Source: Microbacterium halotolerans (lineage in GTDB: Bacteria; Actinomycetota; Actinomycetes; Actinomycetales; Microbacteriaceae). From it: a stretch of DNA of 64,000 nucleotides. The stretch spans positions 208,024 through 272,023 of the forward strand of contig NZ_QVLP01000018.1 in NCBI RefSeq assembly GCF_003569805.1, in the 5' to 3' direction. Every line of letters starts with the position of its first letter. The stretch's first letter is position 1. The notes beneath the pieces were generated by a model, which worked only from the letters and a program-made list of their open reading frames with translations, was not told the DNA's origin and searched no databases. This document shows, one piece after another, positions 20,715 through 29,664 of this stretch. A program made the translations under genes and the position numbers.

Positions 20715-22358
20715 CTAGGCCGCGGCGAGAGTGTCGGCGTCGTAGATGGTGTAGCTGTAGCCCTGTTCGGCGAGGAAGCGCTGGCGGTTCTGGGCGAAGT
20801 CCTGGTCCACGGTGTCGCGGGCGATCAGCGTGTAGAAGCTCGCGGTCTGGCCGTCCTGCTTCGGGCGCAGCAGGCGTCCGAGGCGCTGGGCCTCCTCCTG
20901 CCGCGAGCCGAATGAGCCGGAGACCTGGATGGCGACCGAGGCGTCAGGAAGATCGACCGAGAAGTTCGCGACCTTCGACACCACGAGCACGGGCAGTCTG
21001 CCCTCGCGGAACTCCTGGAACATCCGCTCACGCTCGTCGACCGGCGTCGACCCGGTGATCTGCGGTGCGCCGAGCCCGTCGCTGAGCTCCTGGAGCTGAT
21101 CGAGGTACTGGCCGATCACCAGCACCTGCTCGCCGGGGTGGCTCCGGATGATCCGGCGCGCGACATCGATCTTGGCCGGAGCGGTCGCGGCGAGCCGGTA
21201 GCGGTCGTCGTCGGCGCTCGCCGCGTACTCGAGCCGCTCGTCGGCCGGCAGATCGACGCGCACCTCGTAGCAGGCGGCCGGCGCGATGAAGCCCTGCGCC
21301 TCGATCTCGCGCCAAGGCGCGTCGAACCGCTTGGGGCCGATCAGGCTGAACACGTCGCCCTCGCGCCCGTCCTCGCGTACGAGCGTCGCGGTCAGGCCGA
21401 GGCGGCGGCGCGCCTGCAGGTCGGCGGTGAGCTTGAACACCGGAGCAGGGAGCAGATGCACCTCGTCGTAGATGATCAGCCCCCAATCGAGAGCGTCGAG
21501 CACGCCCAGGTGCGCGTACTCGCCCTTCCGCTTGGCGGTCAGGATCTGGTACGTCGCTATGGTGACCGGCTTGATCTCCTTGACCTGGCCGGAGTACTCG
21601 CCGATCTCCTCCTCCGTGAGGGAGGTACGCCGCAGCAGCTCGTCGCGCCACTGTCGCGCCGAGACCGCGTTCGTCACCAGCACCAGCGTCGTCGTCTTCG
21701 TCTCGGCCATCGCACCGGCGCCGACCAGCGTCTTGCCCGCACCGCACGGCAGCACCACGACGCCCGAGCCGTCGGCGGAGAACGTGTCGACCGCGTGCCG
21801 CTGGTAGGGGCGCAGCGACCACTCAGTCTCGTCGAGAGCGATCTCGTGCGGCGTGCCCGGCGTGTATCCGGCGAGGTCCTCGGCCGGCCATCCGATCTTC
21901 AGCAGCTCCTGCTTGATCTGTCCGCGCGCCCATGCCTCGACGACGAAGGTGTCGGGGGAGGGGTGGCCGACCAGCAGCGGCTGCACCTTCCTGTTGCGCG
22001 ACACCTCGGCGAGCACAGCATTGTCGGTGGAGCGCAGGATCAGCTGCCCGTCGTCGTCGCGCTCGATCGTGAGCCGGCCGTAGCGGTTCACCGTCTCCCG
22101 GATGTCGGTGGAGACCGACGCGGGAACGGGGAACCTCGTCCAGCGATCGAGGGTCGTGAGCATGTCCTCCGCCGAGTGTCCCGCGGCCCTGGCGTTCCAC
22201 AGCCCGAGCCGCGTCACGCGGTAGGTGTGGATGTGTTCAGGAGCGCGCTCGAGCTCGGCGAACACCGCGAGTTCATGCCGCGCCGTCTCGGCATCGGGAT
22301 GCGCGACTTCGAGCAGCACGGTGCGGTCGCTCTGGACGATGAGGGGTCCGTCAGACAT
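20715..22358 (-). CDS. XPB-type DNA repair helicase (SF2)
   Basis: This 547-residue protein has Walker A in VLPCGAGKTLVGAGA, a DEVH box in IIYDEVHLLPAP, and a second RecA-like domain with the motif VI-like segment AQRLGRLLRPK. The N-terminal 150 residues form the XPB damage-recognition-like region. XPB unwinds DNA in nucleotide excision repair and transcription in eukaryotes and archaea; actinobacteria keep a homologue. I use ATG 22358; TTG 22367 is an alternative. TAGACT ends eight bases before the ATG. It runs in the same direction as the helicase-associated gene upstream. Confidence 0.92.
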   Translation of the reverse strand: MSDGPLIVQSDRTVLLEVAHPDAETARHELAVFAELERAPEHIHTYRVTRLGLWNARAAGHSAEDMLTTLDRWTRFPVPASVSTDIRETVNRYGRLTIERDDDGQLILRSTDNAVLAEVSRNRKVQPLLVGHPSPDTFVVEAWARGQIKQELLKIGWPAEDLAGYTPGTPHEIALDETEWSLRPYQRHAVDTFSADGSGVVVLPCGAGKTLVGAGAMAETKTTTLVLVTNAVSARQWRDELLRRTSLTEEEIGEYSGQVKEIKPVTIATYQILTAKRKGEYAHLGVLDALDWGLIIYDEVHLLPAPVFKLTADLQARRRLGLTATLVREDGREGDVFSLIGPKRFDAPWREIEAQGFIAPAACYEVRVDLPADERLEYAASADDDRYRLAATAPAKIDVARRIIRSHPGEQVLVIGQYLDQLQELSDGLGAPQITGSTPVDERERMFQEFREGRLPVLVVSKVANFSVDLPDASVAIQVSGSFGSRQEEAQRLGRLLRPKQDGQTASFYTLIARDTVDQDFAQNRQRFLAEQGYSYTIYDADTLAAA

Positions 22359-22394
22359 AGCGAACAAGTCTACCGGCGTGCGGTGAACACGGCG

Positions 22395-24077
22395 TCACGC
22401 GGGGCGGACCGCCGTGATCGAACTGACGGGGAGTGTGCGTTCCACGTCGGCGCCGCGGTCGAGCCCGCGCAGGCGTCCTCCGCCCATCCCAGTCGCCTCC
22501 AGCGTGAGCTCGCGGGTGGAGCCGTCGGGCATCGCCACCGAGACGACCAGCGTCGACTTGCCCTTCACCGCGGCGTTCAGCTCGCGTTCGAGCCACGCGG
22601 TGTCGGTGTCGTCCGCCTCCGACTCCCGCAGCCGTTCGATGAGAGGTCGGTGGCGCTGCTCGGCCGGAGCTGCATCAGGAGCCACTTTGCTGCGATCGAG
22701 CACGATCGTCTCGCCCGCCTCGTCGATGGCGACGACGGGGTAACGGGCATCGGAGAGCGCCCAGAACACCGCCCGCCGATCGGCTCGAGTGCGCAGCAGC
22801 GCGCCGTCCGCGGTGAGACCGAGGGCGCGAAGCGACTGGTCGACGGCGATGGTCGCGACGAGATGATGGTCGGGGCTGGAGACGATCGTGCGGCCCGTTT
22901 CGGGCTCGAGCGACACGCGTACCAGTCCGTGCCGCTCAGCGGTGCGATCGATCAGGTACGCCAACGGCTGGGGCACCCCCGTGATCGACAGCCCCCTGAG
23001 GAACGCGCTGATCGACTCCGAGGTCTCGCCTGCGCCCAGGGCCGACGACACGGACCCCTCGGTGAATCGGTAGGTCGACGCCTGCGCGTGAGATTCGCGC
23101 ACGGCCATCGCGCGCAGCCGCACGTCGAGCGGCGGCGAGAGCGTCCCTGGGGAGATGGCGGTGAGATCGTTCTGCAGGAAGACCCGGTCGACCTCGGCAG
23201 GCAGGAGTGCGAGCAATGCGGACGGGTCGGCGTCGCGGCCCTCGCGCAGCGGTCGCGCCCACGTCGGCTCGCCGTCTGCGGCGATGAGGCCGGCGAGCTC
23301 GAACATCCGGCGCCAGCGATCGGCCGCCTCCGGCCAGGTGGCCGCGAGCGGGTAGGCGTCCGGCCAGAGGGCGGGGTCGACCCATCCGGATGCGCCGGCG
23401 GCGGGCCGGAGGCCGTCGGGAATCGCACTGCGCAGACCGAGCACGAGTCGTTCCCACCGGTGGGGCGTGTCCGCCCTCGTCCATTCCGCGCCGGCGGAGG
23501 TGACGAGCCACCGTCGGTCGTCGGCGCGGACCAGGCCGGCCGTCTCTGCGGCCTGAACGAGGACGTCCGCCTCGTCGGGGTCGTGCACGATGCCCTCATG
23601 GGTGAGCCTGCGGCGTTCGTTCGCTCCGAGCCGCTCGCCGACGCGGGGCATCGGAGTGCGCATGCCGTCGAGCATCACCTCCGCCATCGCCGACATGCCG
23701 GTGAACGCCCGCTCAGCGGCGTGCGCCGCGGCATTCTGCGACGCAGCGACCGGTGCCGTCGTCGGCGTGCGCGAGAGGCCATCCGGGATCGCCATCAGCA
23801 CGGGTGCATACGGCCGTCCGTCGGCGTCGGTGAGCCCGAGGCGCTCGCCGCCCGCGCCCTCCCTGAGATCGCACAGCACATCGCGGGGAAGGGCGCTAAC
23901 AGCGGCCGTGACCGAATCGGGTGAGAGCAGCGCATCAGCTGCGTCGAACCAGTCGCGCCACGATGCGTGCGCGGACACCCCGCGTGCCGAGAACAGGGAG
24001 GCGATCTCTTCGTCGCCCGCGACACTGAGCCGTTCCGCGAGCGAGCGGACCCGGGCTTCGGCGCTGACGGCAGTCAA
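22395..24077 (-). CDS. Helicase-associated (XPB/Ssl2-type) domain protein
   Basis: A 560-residue cytoplasmic protein without Walker motifs. The C-terminal third matches the helicase-associated C-terminal domain family that often sits next to XPB in actinobacteria (VFLQNDLTAISPG near residue 300; LVATIAVDQSLRALGL). It starts at a TTG, the only start before the first conserved helix. Adjacent to and co-directional with the XPB gene, 36 bases apart. A role as an XPB partner is inferred from linkage. Confidence 0.8.
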   Translation of the reverse strand: MTAVSAEARVRSLAERLSVAGDEEIASLFSARGVSAHASWRDWFDAADALLSPDSVTAAVSALPRDVLCDLREGAGGERLGLTDADGRPYAPVLMAIPDGLSRTPTTAPVAASQNAAAHAAERAFTGMSAMAEVMLDGMRTPMPRVGERLGANERRRLTHEGIVHDPDEADVLVQAAETAGLVRADDRRWLVTSAGAEWTRADTPHRWERLVLGLRSAIPDGLRPAAGASGWVDPALWPDAYPLAATWPEAADRWRRMFELAGLIAADGEPTWARPLREGRDADPSALLALLPAEVDRVFLQNDLTAISPGTLSPPLDVRLRAMAVRESHAQASTYRFTEGSVSSALGAGETSESISAFLRGLSITGVPQPLAYLIDRTAERHGLVRVSLEPETGRTIVSSPDHHLVATIAVDQSLRALGLTADGALLRTRADRRAVFWALSDARYPVVAIDEAGETIVLDRSKVAPDAAPAEQRHRPLIERLRESEADDTDTAWLERELNAAVKGKSTLVVSVAMPDGSTRELTLEATGMGGGRLRGLDRGADVERTLPVSSITAVRPA

Positions 24078-24081
24078 GATG

Positions 24082-24357
24082 CTACGGGCGCTTCGCGGCG
24101 CGGCCCTTCCTGATCATCGTCATGATGACGAGCGCGAGCATCATCAGGAAGCCGACGGGCAGGCCGATCATCGGAAACCATGAAACGATCGGCCATGCGC
24201 CCTCGCCCAGCTGTGCTGCGTTCATTCCGGAGGCACTGGCGATCAGGATGACGAAGAAGCACACCACGGACACGACGATGATTCCGAGCGACGCGAAGGT
24301 CAGGAACCGGTCGATCCCGCGGACGGGCGGCTCCTGCGCTGAGGGCTGAGGGGTCAC
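24082..24357 (-). CDS. Small two-helix membrane protein
   Basis: A 91-residue protein with two membrane segments (near IIVVSVVCFFVILIA and MIGLPVGFLMMLALVIMT) and a basic tail. The GTG at 24357 follows GGGAAGC and leaves a short soluble N-terminus. Conserved small proteins of this kind often flank the cold-shock gene in Microbacteriaceae. Function unknown. Confidence 0.7.
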   Translation of the reverse strand: MTPQPSAQEPPVRGIDRFLTFASLGIIVVSVVCFFVILIASASGMNAAQLGEGAWPIVSWFPMIGLPVGFLMMLALVIMTMIRKGRAAKRP

Positions 24358-24476
24358 GCTTCCCAGGATACGGCAGACCGTGCGATCCGGGCGCGGGCGG
24401 CGGCTCGGATGGGTAGGCTGGGGGAACGGGCTGTCTGCCCTGTCCGCACGTTGGTTTCGTACGTCAAGAGGTGCCA

Positions 24477-24860
24477 ATGCCCACCGGCAAGGTCAGGTTC
24501 TACGACGAGGAGAAGGGCTTCGGCTTCATCTCTTCAGATGATGGCCAGGATGTCTTCCTGCACGTCTCAGCGCTGCCGGCGGGCGGCGACGCGCCCAAGG
24601 CGGGGATGCGCGTCGATTTCGGCATGGCCGATGGGCGCAAGGGGCCGCAGGCGCTGTCGGTGCGCTATCTCGAGAAGGCTCCGAGCAGAACGAAGCCGAC
24701 GCGCAAGAACCCGGAGGAGATGGCCGTGATCATCGAGGATCTGGTGAAACTGCTCGATGGAGTGGGCGAGGACCTGCGCCACGGCCACTATCCGTCGAAT
24801 GCCCACGCTCGCAAGACCGCCCAGGTGCTGCGCAAGGTCGCGGATGAGATCGATGCCTGA
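24477..24860 (+). CDS. Cold-shock domain protein with C-terminal extension
   Basis: The 127-residue product has a CspA-type domain with RNP1-like KGFGFIS and RNP2-like VFLHVSAL motifs, then about 55 residues not found in single-domain Csp proteins. The ATG lies six bases after AGAGG. Cold-shock proteins bind single-stranded nucleic acid. The gene overlaps the start of the DUF3027 gene, a conserved pairing in actinobacteria. Confidence 0.92.
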   Translation: MPTGKVRFYDEEKGFGFISSDDGQDVFLHVSALPAGGDAPKAGMRVDFGMADGRKGPQALSVRYLEKAPSRTKPTRKNPEEMAVIIEDLVKLLDGVGEDLRHGHYPSNAHARKTAQVLRKVADEIDA

Positions 24861-25485
24861 GTCGCAGGACGAGGCGGCCGAGGTCCCAGACGCGCAGCAG
24901 GACGAGCTGTCGGGGCCGGATGCGCGGCTCATCGCCGCACACGACCTTGCGCTGACAGCTCTGCATGAGATCACGCCTGCCGAGTCGATCGGCGTCGCGG
25001 CCGGTCACCGGACGGAGCAGGACGGCATCGTCTCCCTGCTGTTCGAGAATCGGTTGCTGGGGTACCCCGGTTGGTACTGGACGGTGTCGCTCGCGGTGGT
25101 GCAGGGCGCGGAGCCGACTGTGCTCGAGGCCGAGCTGCTGCCGGGCGACGACGCGCTGATCGCACCGGAATGGGTCCCGTGGTCCGTGCGCCTGAAGGAG
25201 TACCAGGCGCAGCAGCGCGCCGCAGCCGAAGAGGAAGCTGCGCGCGCGGAAGCACAGGGCGACGACGAGACGACCTTCGACGAGTTCGACCCCGATGATG
25301 ATGACGACGACTTCTCGGAGGACGGTTCGCCGATTCTGCACGCCGGAGACGTCGACGGCGTCGACATTGACGAGCTCGACGCGGGCGGCGAGGAGGACGA
25401 ACCGGATGATGAAGAGGCGGACGACGATGATCCGGAAGACGACGTCGACTCGGAAGACGGCGACGACGCCGAGACGAGTCGCTGA
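24853..25485 (+). CDS. DUF3027-family protein with acidic tail
   Basis: The 210-residue protein has a compact N-terminal part with GYPGWYWTVSLAVV and LIAPEWVPW, typical of DUF3027, and an extremely acidic C-terminal tail of about 80 residues. It overlaps the cold-shock gene by eight bases. Function is unknown; the pairing with a cold-shock protein suggests an RNA- or chromatin-related role. ATG 24853 is chosen because it begins just inside the previous gene and excludes upstream sequence with no conservation. Confidence 0.85.
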   Translation: MPESQDEAAEVPDAQQDELSGPDARLIAAHDLALTALHEITPAESIGVAAGHRTEQDGIVSLLFENRLLGYPGWYWTVSLAVVQGAEPTVLEAELLPGDDALIAPEWVPWSVRLKEYQAQQRAAAEEEAARAEAQGDDETTFDEFDPDDDDDDFSEDGSPILHAGDVDGVDIDELDAGGEEDEPDDEEADDDDPEDDVDSEDGDDAETSR

Positions 25486-25490
25486 CCGCG

Positions 25491-25504
25491 GCACATCTCG
25501 GCGA
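25491..25504. repeat. Intergenic GCRCATCTCGGC repeat copy
   Basis: GCACATCTCGGCGA lies inside a hairpin (CGCGGC and GCCGCG arms) between the converging DUF3027 and serC genes. It is related to the copies near 20.7 kb and 13.85 kb. Confidence 0.4.
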
Positions 25505-25525
25505 TAGCCGCGCAGTGCGCTACAG

Positions 25526-26644
<1,119 letters not shown>

Positions 26645-26647
26645 TCA

Positions 26648-26653
26648 ATCGTA
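26648..26653 (-). promoter_or_regulatory. -10 of leaderless serC promoter
   Basis: TACGAT on the minus strand is followed by six bases and the serC ATG. Confidence 0.55.
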
Positions 26654-26684
26654 TGACCGCTTCCGGACCCGCACGCGCATCCGA

Positions 26685-26703
26685 TCGAGGTAGGCTTGCC
26701 TAA
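26685..26703. promoter_or_regulatory. DtxR/IdeR-type iron box before dtxR
   Basis: The site contains TAGGC-TT-GCCTA, a perfect inverted repeat. It matches 13 of 19 positions of the DtxR consensus and 15 of 19 positions of the box before the siderophore lipoprotein gene at 30.8 kb. Its TAGGCT half overlaps the likely -10, suggesting autoregulation. Confidence 0.5.
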
Positions 26704-26722
26704 CACCGATACGGAGGCCTTG

Positions 26723-27421
26723 ATGACCGATCTGATCGATACGACGGAGATGTACCTGCGCACCATCCTCGAGCTCGAGGAGGAGAACATCCTTCCCCTG
26801 CGTGCGCGTATCTCGGAGCGCCTCGGGCATTCCGGCCCCACCGTGTCGCAGACGATCGGCCGGATGGAGCGCGACGGGCTGGTGCACGTCGGCGAGGATC
26901 GGCGTCTCGAGCTGAGCGCCGCCGGTCGGCAGAAGGCCGTCGATGTGATGCGCAAGCACCGCCTCGCCGAACGGCTCCTCTCCGATGTGATCGGGCTCGA
27001 CTGGGCGTTCGTGCACGAAGAGGCGTGCCGCTGGGAGCACGTGATGAGCGAGCAGGTCGAGCGTCGGCTCGTCGAGCTGCTCGGCCACCCCTCCGAGTCG
27101 CCGTACGGCAACCCGATCCCTGGGCTCGACGCGATCGGCGGCGACGCAGGCGGTGAGTTCGATGAGGGCGTCGTGGGGCTCGTCAAGGCACTCGATGCAG
27201 CGGGCGAGCCGATCACGGGGACCGTGCGTCGACTCGCTGAGCCTGCTCAGGTCGATCCGGAGCTTCTCGAGCAGCTGCGCGGCGCGGGCGTCGTGCCCGG
27301 CGCGACCGGGCAGTTCCGCTACAGCGAGGGATACGTCCTCGTCGAGATGAACGACCGCGACGAGGCGCTCGAACTGCCCGCCGAGATCGCCTCGCACGTC
27401 TTCCTCGTCGCTCCGCGCTAG
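26723..27421 (+). CDS. dtxR: DtxR/IdeR-family iron-dependent regulator
   Basis: The 232-residue protein has the DtxR winged helix (residues 1-70), dimerisation domain and a C-terminal SH3-like domain. All metal ligands match DtxR numbering: M10, C102, E105 and H106 for the primary site, and H79, E83 and H98 for the ancillary site. This combination indicates an iron-type rather than MntR-type protein. With Fe(II) bound it should repress iron uptake. The ATG follows CGGAGG; a TTG at 26696 is rejected because it lacks a ribosome-binding site. The siderophore locus starts 2 kb away. Confidence 0.94.
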   Translation: MTDLIDTTEMYLRTILELEEENILPLRARISERLGHSGPTVSQTIGRMERDGLVHVGEDRRLELSAAGRQKAVDVMRKHRLAERLLSDVIGLDWAFVHEEACRWEHVMSEQVERRLVELLGHPSESPYGNPIPGLDAIGGDAGGEFDEGVVGLVKALDAAGEPITGTVRRLAEPAQVDPELLEQLRGAGVVPGATGQFRYSEGYVLVEMNDRDEALELPAEIASHVFLVAPR

Positions 27422-27496
27422 GTGTCACACGCGGGGCGGAATGATCCGATGCGGATCGAATCGTGACTCTGCCGTGACTTTTTCGTTATCCTCGCG

Positions 27497-27642
27497 TAGC
27501 GTAGATGTGTCGGTGAGTGTTGCACCCGCTGACACCTGCGGGCAAGCGCCTCTCCGGCTCGTCCTTCTCGCAGGCCGCACTGACCCCGAACCAGTGTTGA
27601 CGAGTCGGCGCCCCAGGGCGCGAGGCGACGGAGGAAGAGCTT
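27497..27642 (+). promoter_or_regulatory. Promoter and structured leader of the M23 peptidase gene
   Basis: A -10 (TAGCGT, 27497-27502) has GTGACT 18 bases upstream. The roughly 135-base leader contains a CCCGC/GCGGG hairpin and a longer one directly before the ribosome-binding site (GTCG+GCGCC paired with GGCGC+CGAC). Actinobacterial cell-wall hydrolase genes often carry c-di-AMP riboswitches, but I do not see the conserved ydaO core here. Confidence 0.35.
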
Positions 27643-28515
27643 TTGACCCACACCGATTCGTCAGCAGGCGCACCCGACGCCGCTGAGTCAGAGACCCCCA
27701 CGAACGGTGCTTCCGTGATCTCGCGACGCGATATGCGCCGTGCGGAGCGTGAGTTCCGCGCGGGCGCCAAGCCCAAGTCGACCGTGCGACCCGTGCGCTC
27801 CCTCGCGACGGTGGGCGCGGTGCTCGCGCTTCTCGCAGGCGTGGCGATTCCGGCTTACGCTGCGACCAGCGGCAGCGCGGAGCAGTCGGACAACCCCTCG
27901 GCGCACGAGCTCGCCGAGCAGAACGCACAGACGCTGTCCGTCGGCGAAGGTGTGAAGGCGGACGACCTCGAGGTGTCGAACTACGCCGCGACCACTCCGG
28001 AGGAGATCGAGGAGAAGAAGGCAGCAGAGGCCGCGAAGCGCGCAGAGGAGGCCGCTGCCGAGGCCGAGGCCGCTGCAGCTACCGCTTCGTCAGGCACCAG
28101 CACGCCGGCCGATATCGGCGATTCCTCGGTCGAGCCGGTCGGCGGCGCGGTGAATCCGCTGCCCTCCGGTTCCTACTACATCAGCCGCACCGTCGGCAGC
28201 GGCCACGCGGGTGCCGACATGGTCGCCCCCGGCGGCACGCCCATCTACGCGGCGAAGTCCGGCACTGTCACGATCTCGTCCGAGGGCTATTTCGGCTACG
28301 GCGTCGCCGTGAAGATCCAGCATGGCGACGGCACGGAGACTCTCTACGCTCACATGACCTACGGCAGTCGCCAGGTCACCGCAGGCCAGCAGGTGTCGGC
28401 AGGCCAGGCGATCGGTGCCGTGGGCAACACGGGCCGTTCGTACGGTGCTCACCTGCACTTCGAGTACCGCATCAACGGCGCAGTCGTCGATCCGGTTCCA
28501 TATTTCGGGCTGTGA
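27643..28515 (+). CDS. M23 (LytM-type) peptidase, secreted
   Basis: The 290-residue protein has a charged N-terminus, one membrane/signal segment (LATVGAVLALLAGVAIPAYA, near 54-73), an Ala/Glu coiled-coil-like linker, and a C-terminal M23 domain. HAGAD and HLHFE supply the expected zinc and catalytic residues, so it is probably an active peptidoglycan endopeptidase. It starts at TTG with a strong GGAGGAAG six bases upstream. A terminator follows directly. Confidence 0.9.
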   Translation: MTHTDSSAGAPDAAESETPTNGASVISRRDMRRAEREFRAGAKPKSTVRPVRSLATVGAVLALLAGVAIPAYAATSGSAEQSDNPSAHELAEQNAQTLSVGEGVKADDLEVSNYAATTPEEIEEKKAAEAAKRAEEAAAEAEAAAATASSGTSTPADIGDSSVEPVGGAVNPLPSGSYYISRTVGSGHAGADMVAPGGTPIYAAKSGTVTISSEGYFGYGVAVKIQHGDGTETLYAHMTYGSRQVTAGQQVSAGQAIGAVGNTGRSYGAHLHFEYRINGAVVDPVPYFGL

Positions 28516-28526
28516 ACGGCACGAGA

Positions 28527-28565
28527 ACGGCGCCCGTCTCCTCAGAGAGGCGGGCGCCGTTTTTC
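28527..28565 (+). terminator. Terminator after the M23 peptidase gene
   Basis: A 14-bp GC-rich stem (ACGGCGCCCGTCTC, one mismatch) with a six-base loop is followed by TTTTTCT, a clear intrinsic terminator. Confidence 0.88.
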
Positions 28566-28663
28566 TGTGTTCGTCTCCGTGAGTTCACCCGAGTGTTGCC
28601 GCCCGGGCGTGTCGCGTGCGTTACGCTGTAGCCGTTGCCGCGAAGAACGCAAAGGGAGATGCC

Positions 28664-28774
28664 GTGAGCCGAATACCTCGCATCCGCACCACGGATGCTC
28701 TCGGTCGTTACGTCTTACGGCATCGTGTGCACACGATGCGCGGGGCACCCGCGCGCACAGGGCGCTGTCTGTGA
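28664..28774 (+). CDS. Candidate 36-codon leader ORF upstream of the HNH gene
   Basis: A GTG at 28664 lies six bases after AAAGGGAG. The frame codes for 36 residues, nine of them arginine. Its TGA stop (28772-28774) falls in the loop of the terminator-like hairpin at 28759-28790. A perfect 20-base palindrome (28720-28739) lies within the ORF. The arrangement looks like translation-coupled attenuation of the HNH gene. No known family is recognised, and the high Arg content may partly reflect GC bias. Confidence 0.35.
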   Translation: MSRIPRIRTTDALGRYVLRHRVHTMRGAPARTGRCL

Positions 28775-28790
28775 GGCAGTGCCCTTTTTC
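28759..28790 (+). terminator. Terminator/attenuator in the HNH leader
   Basis: AGGGCGCTG pairs with CAGTGCCCT (one G-U pair) across a nine-base loop and is followed by TTTTC. It stands 84 bases before the HNH start and downstream of the leader ORF's ribosome-binding site, so transcription must pass it to reach the HNH gene. Confidence 0.6.
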
Positions 28791-28873
28791 GTGCCCGCAC
28801 TCCCTGCCGTCACAAGCGGTGGCGATGGTTCGAGAGCCCGGAAGCCGTCCGGGACCCATCGAAGGGAAAACGC

Positions 28874-29371
28874 ATGCGCACTCTGGTACTCAACGCCGGA
28901 TATGAGCCGCTCGCCGTCGTGTCGTTCAAGCGGGCGCTGGTTCTCGTGATGAACGACAAGGCGAGCGTCATCGAACGGATCGACGGCGACCCGGTCTGGG
29001 GGGCGAACACGGTCTTCGACCGCCCTGCCGTGATCATCCTGTCCCGATACGTGCGGGTTCCGCAGGCCCGCAGAGTTCCGGTGACCAGACGCGGAGTGCT
29101 GCGCCGCGACGGAAGCCGATGCGCGTACTGCGGCAAGTCGGCGTCGACCATAGACCACGTGATGCCGCGCTCGCGCGGGGGAGGCGACACCTGGGCCAAC
29201 CTCGTCGCCTGCTGCCTGCGCTGCAACAACCTCAAGAGCGACCGCACGCCGAAGGAGATGGGCTGGCATCTGAGGTTCAGTCCGCAGGCACCGCGAGGAG
29301 GGTCATGGACGGTGCGGGGCACTGAGCGGGGCGATCCGCGCTGGGAGCCCTACCTCGCCCTGGCCGCCTGA
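28874..29371 (+). CDS. HNH endonuclease family protein
   Basis: The 165-residue protein is of the widespread actinobacterial HNH type: an N-terminal LVLNAGYEPLAVVSFKRA block, then the zinc-coordinating CAYC and CLRC pairs around IDHVMPRSRGG and NLVACC. It starts at ATG behind AAGGGAAAA. No intein, intron or transposon context is visible, so it is probably a housekeeping-type HNH protein of unknown target. The preceding 300 bases hold a leader ORF and terminator but no other gene. Confidence 0.9.
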   Translation: MRTLVLNAGYEPLAVVSFKRALVLVMNDKASVIERIDGDPVWGANTVFDRPAVIILSRYVRVPQARRVPVTRRGVLRRDGSRCAYCGKSASTIDHVMPRSRGGGDTWANLVACCLRCNNLKSDRTPKEMGWHLRFSPQAPRGGSWTVRGTERGDPRWEPYLALAA

Positions 29372-29395
29372 TGTGAGCCCTGCGCATTCACACGG

Positions 29396-29401
29396 TAGGC
29401 T
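29396..29401 (+). promoter_or_regulatory. -10 of tRNA-Arg promoter
   Basis: TAGGCT lies eight bases before the 5' end of tRNA-Arg. Confidence 0.45.
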
Positions 29402-29409
29402 TGAGCCGG

Positions 29410-29482
29410 GCCTCCGTAGCTCAGGGGATAGAGCACCGCTCTCCTAAAGCGGGTGTCGATGGTTCGAATCCATTCGGGGGCA
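29410..29482 (+). tRNA. tRNA-Arg (anticodon CCT)
   Basis: All four arms pair: acceptor GCCTCCG with CGGGGGC (one G-U), D arm GCTC/GAGC, anticodon stem CCGCT/AGCGG around CTCCTAA, and T arm GATGG/CCATT with TTCGAAT. CCA is not encoded. Confidence 0.96.
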
Positions 29483-29485
29483 CGG

Positions 29486-29623
29486 ATGTATGGTGTTCGA
29501 AGCCGCGACGCGTCGAATCGTGTCGCGGCTTCGAACCCCCACTCCGTCATCTGGGCTGACCGGTGGTCATCGCTGGTCGAGACGGCCATCCGCTTCGACG
29601 AGATGATCGAGAAGCGCCGATAA
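29486..29623 (+). pseudogene. Possible small ORF or gene remnant behind tRNA-Arg
   Basis: An open frame of 45 codons ends with WSSLVETAIRFDEMIEKRR, a segment that reads like the helical C-terminus of a real protein, while its first half is formed by the hairpin. No ribosome-binding site is visible. It could be the end of a gene lost by deletion or a remnant of an element inserted at the tRNA. No family is recognised. Confidence 0.25.
29495..29536 (+). terminator. Perfect 15-bp inverted repeat after tRNA-Arg
   Basis: GTTCGAAGCCGCGAC and its exact complement flank a 12-base spacer, 13 bases after the tRNA. It probably ends the tRNA transcript, although no T run follows. Confidence 0.5.
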
Positions 29624-29664
29624 TCGGTTCGGACCGGCCCGTCGCTTGGTCTCGTGAGGAGTGG

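Noticed and set aside
26696..27421. TTG at 26696 as start of the DtxR gene
   Set aside because: It overlaps the promoter/iron-box region and lacks a ribosome-binding site; starting at ATG 26723 puts every metal ligand at its DtxR number.
27509..27642. ydaO (c-di-AMP) riboswitch before the M23 peptidase
   Set aside because: The gene context is suggestive, but the conserved paired GGG/GAA core cannot be recognised by eye; only a general structured leader is claimed.
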